A stretch of DNA of 64,000 nt, taken from contig CM038470.1 of the NCBI GenBank assembly GCA_021464415.1, forward strand, positions 26,685,601-26,749,600. The letters are read 5' to 3'. The stretch is from Lonicera japonica. Lineage: Eukaryota > Streptophyta > Magnoliopsida > Dipsacales > Caprifoliaceae. The first letter of the stretch is position 1. Each line of letters begins with the position of its first letter. The position numbers were made by a program, and so were the translations under genes. This document shows, piece by piece, positions 24,147 through 36,200 of the stretch. Under the pieces are notes generated by a model, which was not told the origin of the DNA, did no database searches, and saw only the letters and a list, made by a program, of their open reading frames with translations.

Positions 24147-24564
24147 TCCCTCTCTTCTCTCTCCATATTTTTTCCTCTTCATCAAATTCTTGAACCAAAC
24201 AACTAAAAAATAAATTTTCTGAACAAAGAATGAGAAGATCACATCACTTGTGCCCCCTAAACATAATAACTCTTCATTATTGCTAGTTACTCAAATTATT
24301 GTATAATGAAATCTAGTTGTAATTTTCCTGGTCTACCCTAGTACCACTCTAGTTTTCCATCAATTACATGAATTTCAATAATGGAAACAATAAATAAAAT
24401 CTTAATAAGAAGAGAAACAAATCAAAAAGGTTATACATTCTATATAATTATATCTAATTGACCACTTATTATGATAATTTTCATGACTAAAACAACATTT
24501 ATTTATTTTATTGTATTCTCACAATTTTTTTTTCTCTCTATTTTCAGTAAATCAACACTATAAT

Positions 24565-27500
24565 ATGAGTGGTAAAGTGGATGGAAAATTGAAGAATCAG
24601 ATAATTTACATAGACAGTTCAAGTTCTGATTCAGATAGTGAAATTAACGATCCAGATTTTGAAACAAGGTGGTTCCCACGACAAGTGGGAAATAATGGTT
24701 TCCTTTCCATTCGCAAGAAACAAGGAATTGTTATCAAGGAGGAAAATATTGAAGCAGAGAGCATGATTAGAAATTCATCACGGAGGAAACATGGCCGTCT
24801 TCCTAGACAGAGTAATTCAAGGAATTTTAATCTTGGGGAAAAGAAAATTAACGAAATCCCTAAGAAGGCGAGAACAAAGAGACAACGAGTTCCCACCATA
24901 AGAAACAAAATTGCGAAGAACGAAAATATTATAGCATGGTTAATAGATACTAAAGTTGTTAAAGAAAATGAGATGGTTCGTTATGTGGACAAGAATGGTC
25001 TTCAACCAAACAAGGACGGACTGATTACGCAAAGAGGCATATTTTGTCTTTGTTGTTGTGAGACTTTCAAAGCTAGGGAATTTCAATTCCATGGTGGAAG
25101 GAAAATAGAAGGAATTTGTGACAATATTTTCCTTGTGGAGAAAGGAGTTTACCTCTCTTGTTTGGTTGATAGTGATTCATATGATGACGCGTGCATTGTA
25201 TGTGCAAATGGTGGGAACCTCATGTGCTGTGAAGATTGTCCTTCAACGTACCACCACATATGCGTGGGCTGGGAGGTAATTGAGTACTTGCTTTTATTCA
25301 CTAGATTCTTTTATTGTCTAAAATTAATATAAAGTCTGGCTTTAAAGAGGATGATCCTTCTTTAAAGAAAAAAATAGGACCATCCACTTTAAATGTTACA
25401 CAGACCAATTTTTTCATGAAACATGGTGAAAATAATCTTTATAATAAGTAGATGAGCACCACCAAATTTTATCAAAATATTCAATTTAGAAGTCAATGAG
25501 ATTATCATTTTAAATTCAATGGCTGAAATTTAATATATATATATGTATACACATATATCAATGTTTCATAATACCAACTTTCAAATTGAAATTTTAAGTA
25601 AAATTTGGTGGAGAAGATATATTCATTATCTCCATAGTATATCATCTCCACCGGGTTTTATGAGAAACTGTTACGTTTAATCTTTGAAATGAACAGATCT
25701 ATTTTTTCTTTAAGAAAGAATCGTTTAACATCATCGGCATAATCATCCCCCTTGTCAACGCAACATCTCGATGTACATCTATTCAACATTCTCAAGCAAC
25801 TTGAGTAACCCACTTTACAATGCTAGGTGCACATTGGCCGTAGTAACTCTACCCTTGGACTATAACACTAATTCTCTCTACTGGATCGCTGCCGACACTA
25901 TTCTCCAAGCCCTTTGGACTCCACCAATCCTCCTTTGGCTTCACCGGATCACTACCAACATTGTTCTCCAAGCTTTTAATTCTTCGTTCGAGCAAGATTG
26001 AACCACTCATTTGATACCTACTTATTTGCCCACAAATGTGCACGCATATTCATATTGTTCCTAACTTAACCACAAAGGCCACAAGTGTGGGGTTTTAACT
26101 CACAAGGCCTCAATACTATTAATGGATCCATCCCTTTCTTAATCCATGTTGAACCTCTACATCTTCCCATGTGTGATTACTGAATTGTGCCAACTATTCC
26201 CAACATACCCTTCATCTCCGACCACACCTCAACCACCACCCCCTCTCGCCACCTCCACCACCACCATCTATTCCCCTCTCAAACTACCACCACTATATAT
26301 ATCCATCCCTTCTCGCATATCCCCACCAACATCCACCCCCTTATCTCTCTCGACAAATTAGATTGAAGCAAAATCAAATTGAAATGGAAGTACATATGTT
26401 TTATTTGTATCTATAAACAGATGTATGTATATATATGTTTAATTTGGATATGTTATAACGAAACCTACACAATACCCAAATCAATACCCAATTCTCTCTA
26501 TGACATATATATACATATATACTACGTTGTAAACTATGCTAAGAGCACTATTCATTTTTAAAAGAGTTTCCCCACACTTTTTCAAAAGTGAATAGTGTTT
26601 TTGGGACGGATTACGACTTGTTATATAAAAATGCATCAATGATCTTAATTGAATGAATAAATAAATACATGACTAGTGTGAGAGAATTACGAACGCATTT
26701 TGTAACGAGTTTGTAGAGAGAGAGGAGATGGTGGAGACGGTGATGAGGCATAGAGAGAAAGAGGGAATTTTAAAGAGAGAAAAGGGTGGAGATTGTGGTG
26801 GAAGTGGCACAGTGGGTGGTGGTTTGGGGGTGCCTGAAGATGGTTGCTGTGAAGGAGCAGCAACTGCAGATGTATTTATGTTCAAGGGAGAAAGGTAACA
26901 CACAGATGAGGGGTAAAAGAAAGAGACGATATTTTTGTCATACTGCATTAATAATTGCTCTGAAAAAGTAGTAGTGTTCTGGCAATATCATTTTCCCATA
27001 AGTTTAATAAGAGTACAAATAACTTGGCCCTTTGGTTCAATTGTACTCTTGATTTTAAAAGAAAAATCTTCAAAAGAATTACAAGCTTAATGTCCTTTTT
27101 CAATGTTCTTATGTCTTGTTAATTTATCTACATTATTTTTATCTTACTCTTTTCTCTCTCTTTTTTTTCATTTTTTTTTTTTTTGGCAGGAAATTCCTGA
27201 AGGTACTTGGTACTGTCCATATTGTTTGTGCAAGTTTTGTGGGAATCCAGCTTCTGAGGGAGATTATTTACTGGCATGTTCTCAATGCAAGAAAAGATGT
27301 ATGCAAATAAAATAATTTCTCATTTTACATAAAAATGTTCTTGAAATATTTAGTTATTTCCATTTTATTAATCTACTAGTTTGAAAATTATGACATACAA
27401 ATTTTTATGATGCTCAAACTATTTCTTGTTCCTGGTATTTTCAGATCATTGGGTGTGCCACCAACAGAAAGAGAAGCCCATCAACATTGATATCAACATC

Positions 27501-30500
27501 CCTTTTTTTGGCCCATTTTGTGAGAAAAATTGTAGAGAGGTATTCCTTATCTTGATACTATTACGTTTGGAGGACGTGCAATACGCGTGCGATTGAAATA
27601 AAAATACATTAAATAAAGACATAAATAAAATTATGCGCTTCTTCATTGATCTCTTATTATCTAGTTTCTGTTGATATAGGATTCAAAACCTGTTTATCAC
27701 AAAAAAATTAGTTAATCCCTGGCATGTGAAACATTGTAAATAAAAAACCAAAATATTCTTGTGTCAGACTCTTAGATGTGTTTGGAACCTAATTCTAAAC
27801 TTTAGAACTAGAATTGGAGCAATGCAATTTTGGGCGTGGGAATTAAATATGCTAATTTTTGCTCCATGATGCTAAAGCCTGAAATTATATTCCCAAACAC
27901 AACCTAATGTAATAGTCCCTTTCTTCAATAGATTTGGATTTGCTTTTACTTTGTTCTTATAGCTAGGGCGGTTCTTAAGGGAACTCAAATAATTACCATA
28001 CACATCGTTTTTCTTATCTCTTCTATACGAGTTTTTTTTTTTCCCTCAAGTTTAAAGATTTGGCATAATCGGATCATCCTATAGAAATATATAAGAATAA
28101 GGAGGTTATTATATCTATTGCAAATTGATTTTGAGTTGGATGTTCCGAACTCTAATATAATATCATATGACAGATTATTCATTCATGTGTCAAGCTCAAC
28201 GACCACATGAGCTACACATCAATCAATATAATCAGAATGTGTTGTGCTCAAAATTATACCATATAAGAGGGGGATGTTGAGACTATAAGTCCCACATCGA
28301 AAATTATGATACTCTCAAAACAATATATAAGAATAAGTGGCTACTCTATCCATGGCCGGTTGGTATTGGTCAGATGCTCCAAACTCTAACAATTATAAGT
28401 AGTTGTAGATTGGAACCCCATTATCGAGTACCATACCGTCCATTGCATACGTATCAACTAAAAAGTATTTTAACTAAATTGAAATGTTTTGTGAAGGTTT
28501 ATGAGAAAATGCAGAGGATGGTAGGAGAAAAAATTGGGGTAGGAGGTGGATACACATGGAGTTTACTTAGAAGAATTGATGAAGAAGACTCTTATAATAT
28601 GTGTGTGCAAAATCCAAATAGAAGAATTGAATGCAACTCAAAGCTTGAAATTGCTTGGAGAGTTATGCAGGAGTGCTTTGAGCCCATTGTTGACAGGCAC
28701 ACATCCATAGATGTATTACAGAGTGTTGTTTATAATCGTAGGTATGAAATCCTCTTCATTTTAAATAATTCCTCCTCAATTTTCGCAAAATTTATGTTTA
28801 TATATTTATTGTTGCCATCGGATTTATTCATTAAAGAAAATTAAATCAGATTCGAAATAAATTACATTGATGCTAACAAATATCACTATTTCTTGTTTTG
28901 TTATTAAAATTGGAGCATCCAACACCAAGACTATTATACTAGATGATTTGGTGCGTCGTTTAGTCAGTTCTTTATTTTTCATACTGCTTGTTTACTTTGA
29001 GTTTTAATACTATCATCATTCATCAGAGTACTAGTGTGGGACAAAATTTTGACTTCAATTTTTAGAATTTATACAAGGCACTTTATCAATTTAAAATAAA
29101 TAGAAAAACTTACCCGCTAACTCCTCTTTTTCTTTTCTTTTTTGGTTTTTCTTTTTGTTTTGTTTTTGTAACCATCTTTTTTTTTTTGGCAGATCAATCT
29201 TCAATAGGATCGACTTTAGCAGTTTTTATACTGCTGTGTTGGAAAAAGATAATGAAATTGTGTCTGTGGCATCTGTGAGGTATCATTATATATATATATA
29301 CTAGATTCTAAACCGTGCAATGCACGGGAGGGCGATTTATATTTTACAAATTTATTTATAGTATAGAAAAATCTTTTTCAATTATCTAATTTGATCCATG
29401 TGAACATTTGGTAGATAATATAAATGACACAATAAAGAGAAATAAATAAATAAATAAATAAAACATACATTTCTTGCGATGAATTATTTATGCAAAAAGA
29501 TTTCACACTCTTCACTTACTAGATTTAGAGTGCATAGAGATAATCCTATGATACCTTGGACAATAAATAACTTACATTAAAACTTTCAATTTGGCATGTA
29601 ATTAAGTGTGGGGAAAAAGATTGGTATAACCAATACTACCATTGATTTAAAAACTACAATGTTCAACATAATTAAGTAATCTAAAAATCATAGTAAAGTA
29701 TACAATTTTATATTATACTTTGCTATCATATTTGTCAATTTGTATTTGCTAACTTTATTATCGACTTTCCGTTTATATTTTTCTTTGTTAAAACAAATAA
29801 TAATAACAAAAAATGCAATAACAGTGAACATGTATATAAATAGAAAAAAATAAATACTTACATTATATTAAATAAATAGCATTAAATTAAAAATATATTA
29901 ATTATGTATTAATGGAAGAACATCCTCAATTTAACACGTGGCACATTCATTTTCAGAGGGGGGGTTGCATTTTACTTTAGTAGTTGTAGATATAAGCTAG
30001 TATACACATATGTGTGCCGTATTTTAGTGTGAAACCTAAAATATTGGGCTAACATAAATTTAAATATGATAACACTAGTAAAAGTGGTCGCTAAGTGTTA
30101 TAATCTTTCCATAACAATGGCGCACTCATATTCATGTGACTTTAAGATTTTCTAAGAATACACTAATTAATTTCTGCATAATCAATAAATAAGAATTTAT
30201 AAAGTTTGTTTGATTTGGCCGATATGTATTTTGTCATCTATAATATCTCGGAACAAAAAGTGGACCTCTTAACCTTGCACTTGAAATTTAAATTCCTTGC
30301 ATTTTTAACATTTATTGAAATGTTGTTTATAAAGAATTCATAGGAACAAGATTGCTGAGATGCCTTTTATTGCCACCCGAGAGATGCACAGGGGTAATGG
30401 CTTTTGCTCCAAACTATTGACTGCAATTGAATCCGTAAGTTTCTGATTTTTTTATTTTTTTCTCTTCTCCTTTTTATGAATACTAGTTTTTGTGCACGTG

Positions 30501-31982
30501 CGTTGCACGTGATTTTAGTACTTGACAAATGTCATTAAATCCATTAATTAATACGTATGCTGAGAATTGAATAATTAGTATGAAATAAAAATAATAACAT
30601 ATAAACAAAACATAGTATCAAGTGTAAAATTCAATTGATAATTATAAGAAAATCATAAAAATTTGTCGCCTTGAATTTTTTTAGTGCATGGTTAGCTAAG
30701 TAGACTCTTAATCAGATATATTTTTACTAAGTTTTTAGAATTAGTAGATTAATATAAATTTAATTTATTATAATGTTAAAAGCAATCAAGTAAAATAGAG
30801 TTTAATATACATACATTTATGGTGAATTTTGGAACGAAATTCTAATTCACATTAAAAGTTTTGTAATTTTAATATGATCTATTAAATAACCTTCTTTCTT
30901 GGGAAGTTTGTTATGAAGTTAACAAAATACAATGTCAACCAAGATAAAAAATCAAACCCTCTCGCAACATTTACAAGTAATCAATGCTGCTTAAAGTTAT
31001 AAATATATGGTTAGACCGGCCTGTATTTGAAATAAGTAAGCTGCATAGACCAACTTAAAGGATGGAATATATATAGTCCAAATGTTATGTTATAAAATGT
31101 ATTGGCCAGAATTATACAGTCTTCTTGAAACAATGATCGGTACAATTTATTTTGTAACAAATTCTTTGAATTTATTTATTTTGCAGGCTCTTTGCTACCT
31201 TAAAGTTGAATATTTGGTCATTCCATCTATCCCAGAGAGGGTTGAGAGCTGGATCAAAAGGCACAATTTTGGGTCCCTTGATCCCAATTTAAAGAAAGAA
31301 TTGATGGGCTGCAACACTTTGATGTTCCATGACTCTGTTAGACTACAAAAGACCTTGGCCCACCAACCAACTAGAGGTTTCTCTCTCTCTCATATATATA
31401 TATATTCGGTTTATTATTTTGATTAAATTTAATAAACACGATCTACTCATTATAGAAATTATTTTCACTAACTTTTATAAAAAAATTATCCATTTATCTC
31501 TCGAAATAAACAATCCTTAAATTAGTGAACTTAAGGGTGTCTTTAAAGGAAGCCCCTCCTATATATATATATCATGGCCAAGCACAAAATTTGTAGGATC
31601 CAATCCAAAACTTAAAACTAGTGGCATTTTCCCATGCACAACATACTTTTTGGGTTCTTATTTTAATATTATGTTTAAAAATATTGGACCCTTGCATAAG
31701 TTATAATAGCTCTTATTGTAACAAGGACCTTGTGCAGTTGTTTACCCTGACTCCTACGTGCCTTAAGTGTGAGCTCAGTATATATATATTATATATATTA
31801 GTTGTCCAGCACACGATGAATTTCAGAGTCAGTCACATATAAGTAATTTAAAGAAAAAAAATAATAAAAATTATATGTGACCTAGTAATTAAGCATGAAA
31901 AGAACTTATTTAGTATCAAAAGGTCGTACTCGTATAAAAATAATTTTATTTTTATTTTGCAGCTATGGTGGCTGGCCGGTGA
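24565..31982 (+). CDS. PHD-finger/GNAT acetyltransferase-like protein (IDM1-type)
   Basis: Eight coding exons: 24565-25275, 27190-27298, 27445-27539, 28497-28741, 29193-29279, 30335-30434, 31187-31376, 31963-31982. All introns are GT-AG, phases agree, and the joined frame is 518 codons plus stop. In order: acidic Ser-rich start (18-33); basic NLS-like KKARTKRQR (about 99-107); TIFY-binding-like domain (about 119-180); C4HC3 PHD finger (about 207-255) with CIVC, CCEDC, HHIC and YCPYC; a Cys-rich second zinc segment; then a GNAT-like domain (about 306-500) with [29 protein letters not shown] and an acetyl-CoA-loop-like RGNGFC. This is the order in the plant nuclear family containing IDM1/ROS4, known for histone H3 acetylation and active DNA demethylation. 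The family's long N-terminal extension is missing. MSGK is chosen as start because all copies share it; TCTATTTTCAG before it looks like a 5'-UTR splice acceptor. Histone acetylation is inference. Confidence 0.9.
25352..25723. mobile_element. MITE in intron 1 of the PHD/GNAT gene
   Basis: The left end GATCCTTCTTTAAAGAAAA and the right end (complement of GATTCTTTCTTAAAGAAAA) form a terminal inverted repeat of about 25 bp. Inside are ACCAAATTTTA/TAAAATTTGGT foldbacks. The same left end is found at matching places in copies A and C, so the insertion predates the array. No TSD could be fixed. Confidence 0.6.
26180..26920. mobile_element. Inverted-repeat element in intron 1 of the PHD/GNAT gene
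   Basis: Orthologous in position to 15375-16030 in copy C: a CCACCACC-rich arm (26200-26350) is mirrored by a GGTGG/GAGAG-rich arm (26715-26870), with CAAAAGTGAATAGT text between. The sequence type is not recognised. Confidence 0.5.
27774..27905. mobile_element. Short MITE-like element in intron 3 of the PHD/GNAT gene
   Basis: The ends AGATGTGTTTGGAA and TTCCCAAACACAACCT form an imperfect inverted repeat around 100 bp of unique DNA. No target duplication is certain. The rest of intron 3 (to 28496) contains a GTCCCACATCGAAAAT-type word near 28290, common at ends of plant LTR elements, but no complete LTR. Confidence 0.5.
29301..29990 (-). mobile_element. Non-autonomous Helitron in intron 5 of the PHD/GNAT gene
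   Basis: On the minus strand it begins TCTACAACTACTAAAG (at 29990) and ends with the hairpin CCGTGCATTGCACGG, eight bases and CTAG (at 29301). A 5' TC, a 3' hairpin shortly before CTRR, and insertion between A and T (T at 29991 and A at 29300 on the plus strand) are the three Helitron hallmarks. 690 bp, no Rep/helicase frame. Confidence 0.85.
30483..31060 (-). mobile_element. Helitron 3' end in intron 6 of the PHD/GNAT gene
   Basis: On the minus strand: hairpin CACGTGCAACGCACGTG, then CACAAAAA, then CTAG (30483), followed by T in the host, which is a complete Helitron 3' end. The interior matches the element at 35515-36786 (shared ATAATTATAAGAAAATCAT-like text). A TC start on the right was not found, so the right boundary is approximate and the element may be 5'-truncated. 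Confidence 0.7.
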
Positions 31983-32426
31983 GACTGAGAACAATGATCA
32001 TCAAAATCATCCAAATTAAGTGCTATGTATATGAAGTTTCTTTAGATGGATAACATTAATGGTGGTATAGGTTATCGATTAGCAGAAAGACAAAGTGCTA
32101 TACATGCAGTTGTACTCCAGGGTACAATATGGAAAGCTTGTTTTAATGTTTTGCAACCAACTTCATGATTTCAGATAGAGTATTTTCATAGTTAAAACTT
32201 TGCCTTGCTTTCTTTTGAAAAACAAAAACCTCTAGTCAAGAACTACAGTGTTGTAATATTCGTGTGACTTGTGTTGTGCGGTAATTAAGTCGTGTATTAG
32301 GGATGGTTATTTCGTCTTTTCTTTATATTTTATGCTTGTAGATGATCTCCAAATAGTTGAATATTATAATTTGTGTATTATCGTTGTTTGCAACTCAATT
32401 TTTGAAAAGTACGTACCCTATTGGTT

Positions 32427-32636
32427 AAGGAAAAGGAAAAATGTTGCAACTGTAATTAGTAATACTCATACTTAATGTTCAAATTAAGTGGAATCTTGTT
32501 GCCGCTGTAAAACACTTTATGACGTGTAATTTGGACATTAAACTTAATGTTCTCCAAGTTACAGTGGTAAAGTATTCCACCTAATTTGAACACTAAGTTT
32601 GAGTATCACTAGTTATAGTTGTAGTAGTTTTCCTTA
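32427..32636. repeat. Long imperfect foldback 3' of the PHD/GNAT gene
   Basis: The left arm (about 32427-32515) and right arm (about 32545-32636) are near reverse complements for roughly 85 bp, with a loop of some tens of bases. Examples: TACTTAATGTTCAAATTAAG faces CTAATTTGAACACTAAG, and GTGGAAT faces ATTCCAC. It lies about 450 bp beyond the stop codon, possibly within or just after the transcript. It could be a MITE or a small-RNA foldback; no TSD is certain. The rest of 31983-33209 has no further gene. Confidence 0.7.
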
Positions 32637-33209
32637 TGACATGTGAGAAATGTTCGTTTTTCTTAGTTTATGACCGTGTAATTTGAACATTTCTTGCACG
32701 TCTATAGTTGTGGGAAATGTTATGACTCTTGTGATGTGTAATTTGGAGCACACTTCATTGCTTTTGTTATATGGGATGATATCTATGCTAAATAATTCCT
32801 CTTTGGGATCTAAGATTTAGTTTATGATGATATCTATGCTTTTATTATATGGGATCTAAGAATCTTTGTGTTTAATTTTTTTTTTCCATAATAAAACATC
32901 CAAGTAAATTCAGAATCCATCAATCAAACGGCTGTACAGACAAAATAGGTTCCAAGAATCCTAGAAAAACAATGGATTCAAATATTCAAGTTATCCCAAT
33001 ACATTGTTAAACAATGTTCTTTTAATAAAACAACTATATCACCATTTACGAAGTAAGAAGGTTGTTGCATATATATTACCATAATGTATAGAATTTTTAA
33101 TATGCAAATACCAGATAAATGTGGCCAGAAGCCACTTCTTCAAGCACTCTTTTGTACTGATAGAGCAAACTTTTTAGCACAAAAATAATTCTTCACGCGT
33201 GATTCTCTA

Positions 33210-36200
33210 ATGGCACCATCAATTGAAGAAGAACATGTTGAGCCACTCTCTTCTTTAGGCCAAAAATTTTGTGTCAAAAATTTCATTTGGTGCGAAAAGG
33301 AGTGGCCGAAGATAAATCATGACGATTTTGATGATGGAGATGATATTCCGGTGATAAGCCTCCGCGGAGTTTTGGAGCTGAATAAGGTGCTTTAATTTGA
33401 ATAAATCAATTGTTTACATTTGTTCATTTATGATTTTAAGACTCAAACCTCCTAAATTTTTGGTCCATCAAAACTCCTGATTGAATGTAAGCACGGTACG
33501 TAACTGTGCAACCTGCAGAAAGAAAGTTTATAAACAACTCAATATTAGAGAGAAGTTTGTGTCTTTTTCCTTCATAAATATTATTAAGAGGCTAAAAGAA
33601 TTTTTATCCTTAGATTGTATTACATGCTTTTAGAGTCATTCATTACTCTGCAATAGCGAAATTTGCTCTAACAACAGTGCCATTCTTTTTCTTCTTTTTT
33701 TTGAATAAATTGCATTTTACCTCTTTGAACTGTAAACCCCATCTTACTTTACGACTTAAACTATCAATCTTGACGATTAATACTACAAACTATTACTTTT
33801 TATTGCATTTTACCCAAAATCATTGATTAACTTTTTAAATGGTTTTATTGCTCACGTGCTTTGCACGTGAGCTTTGTAAGGCCATAATATAACAGGCATA
33901 AAAAATCTGCAACTACTATTACTCATTTAGCTTCCTTCCGGCAAAGTCCCGCCAGAAAACTCCCGCCCACCAATCTTAGCCCCTCAAAAACAACCCATCA
34001 CTATAGCCCCAATTTTTCTGTTTTACATTTTATTTCTCACCTTATTCTCTCAATTACCCATCACCAAAATACAAATTCTCAAAAAAACAAAATAAAGTAA
34101 TTGGTGTATTTTTATGTGATGTTACGTATAAATGTGGAAAATCTTCAAATTTTTAATGTGCAGATATGTGAACAAGTTAAATATGTGATATGTGTAGTAT
34201 GTGGGTTTAATTTTAGTAGTTAAAATTGAGGAGGGAGATTGAATTTGTCTGAAGATGATCGTGGTTGGTTGATTAATACTACACCTGGCGGAGGATACAG
34301 GATCATGGGACCAAGGGGGCTAAGTGTAAAAGTTAAAAAATTATACCTAAATCACACGGTGTTGGCCAATGCCCGGTGGGATGCTGGAGGCGGTGGTGAG
34401 ATGCTGGAGCGGAGTTAGTGTAGAGGCAAAAACAAAACTAAGAAAAAGAAGAAAAATTAGGGGGAAGAGATCTGTGAGATGAGAGATTTGTGAGATACTG
34501 AAATGAGAAAAGAAAAAAAAAGCAGAACAGCAGAACTGCAGAAATCTGAACTCGGAAGAGGAGAAGAAATGAAGAATGGGCATTGTGGGAGAAAGTGAGA
34601 AACATTAATGCTTGGTTAATTTTATTTTTATTTTTATTTTTTCTTTTGCCAGGTGTAATTGTGTAAGGATGTGGACCACATCTCTGATCCATGGGGTCAT
34701 GGGGATGGGGTTGCTAGCCTGTGTGGTTGTGCCAGTTACCTTCTGACTAAACATTTACAATTTTATTTTTTTGGTCCATGGGGTCAATAGACTCCTTTTG
34801 CTATGTACAGCATCCGCCCCTGACCACACCATACAAAGTATGTCATATACCGTATCGAAAATTTGATACGTGCAAAATTTACTACAATTGCCATAACAAA
34901 ATTCTCGGTATATCAAAATATTAGTATGGTATTGTAGGGTACGGTACATTACAAAAAAAAATAAAAAAAATTGAAAACTAAAAGTAGAGTAGACAATCCA
35001 GTAGTAATACAAGCACTTACAACAAATCAACAATAGCACCACATGTCAACAATAGCAAACAAAGTAGAATTGTAGAAAGCTGGCAGTCCACATACAAAAA
35101 CAAAAAAGGCAGCGCATTTGGCAATTCACACTTCAAATTTTTTTAAGGATCATATCCCATCAAATGATCGCCAAAGCCTCCTTTTGTTGGTGAAAAGCAA
35201 GAAAAAAAAAATAAGTAATAGAAATCAGTTTGAAACATCCAAGAACGAGATTAGGATACTTAAAAAAAATAAAAGTGGGTTGGGACGGTGGCACTGGTAG
35301 CAATTGGTCAGAGTGGATCGTTATTTGAAATCGATAGATTTAGGTGGGGTGACCAGTGTGTGAGTGGGAAATTGAGAATGGTGGGGGGATGTTGAGGTGG
35401 CCGGGTGGGGGTAGGTGTGGGTGTTGGGAGGTCTTGGGTTTGGGGCATTGGGGTGGGCCGGTGGGTGGTTGAGAACGCTCCTACCTTCTTCTTCTTCTTT
35501 TTTTTGTTGAATAATTTTATTTATTATACCATGCGCTTTACGTAGTTTTAATATTTAACAAAAATAATTAATTAAATATATAAATATTAGTAATTAAATA
35601 ATTAGTACAAAAGAAAAATAATCACAAATTAAGTAAAAATATAGTATTAAGTATAAAATTTAATTAATAATTATACGAAAATCATAAAATCGATTAATTA
35701 TATAAAAATGTTATAAATTTTTAAAATTGGTATATAGTTAATTTTACTAAACATATATGAATTATTATGCACAGTATCACAAAATAATATAATATTCATA
35801 TAAATAATAAATTGTATAGTCTCATAATGTATAATTTAATATTAAATAGTTTTGTAATTTTAATACGGTTTACACAAACTCTAACTTATATAATTATTTT
35901 AATCAAATAAAGTAGAGTTTAAATTTATTTAAAATACTAATACTTATATAAAAATATATGGAGTTAGAGCATCTCCAACACTCTTTTAAATTTTTGTTTT
36001 GTGTAAAATTTACACAATTTATAAAAAAAAATTATCTCCATCAATCTTTTAAAATTAAAATTTGTGTAAAATACACTCCCGTTTTACAATGCTACATCAT
36101 CTTTCTCTCTTTATTTTTTTTATATAAAAATTGAAAAAGTAATAACTTTTAAAATACATATTTTTTATTATATAATTGAAACATGTTCATCAATATCTAT

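Noticed and set aside
24606..24908. Minus-strand open frame of 100 codons
   Set aside because: It is the antisense of exon 1 of the PHD/GNAT gene and shows no domain; the plus frame has clear homology and consistent splicing.
28285..28345. LTR end (GTCCCACATCG word) as a complete retroelement in intron 3
   Set aside because: Only one such terminus-like word; no partner LTR, TSD or primer-binding site was found nearby.
28374..28844. Open frame 28374-28844 as a stand-alone gene
   Set aside because: Its central part is exon 4 of the PHD/GNAT gene (28497-28741); the ends run into introns on both sides.
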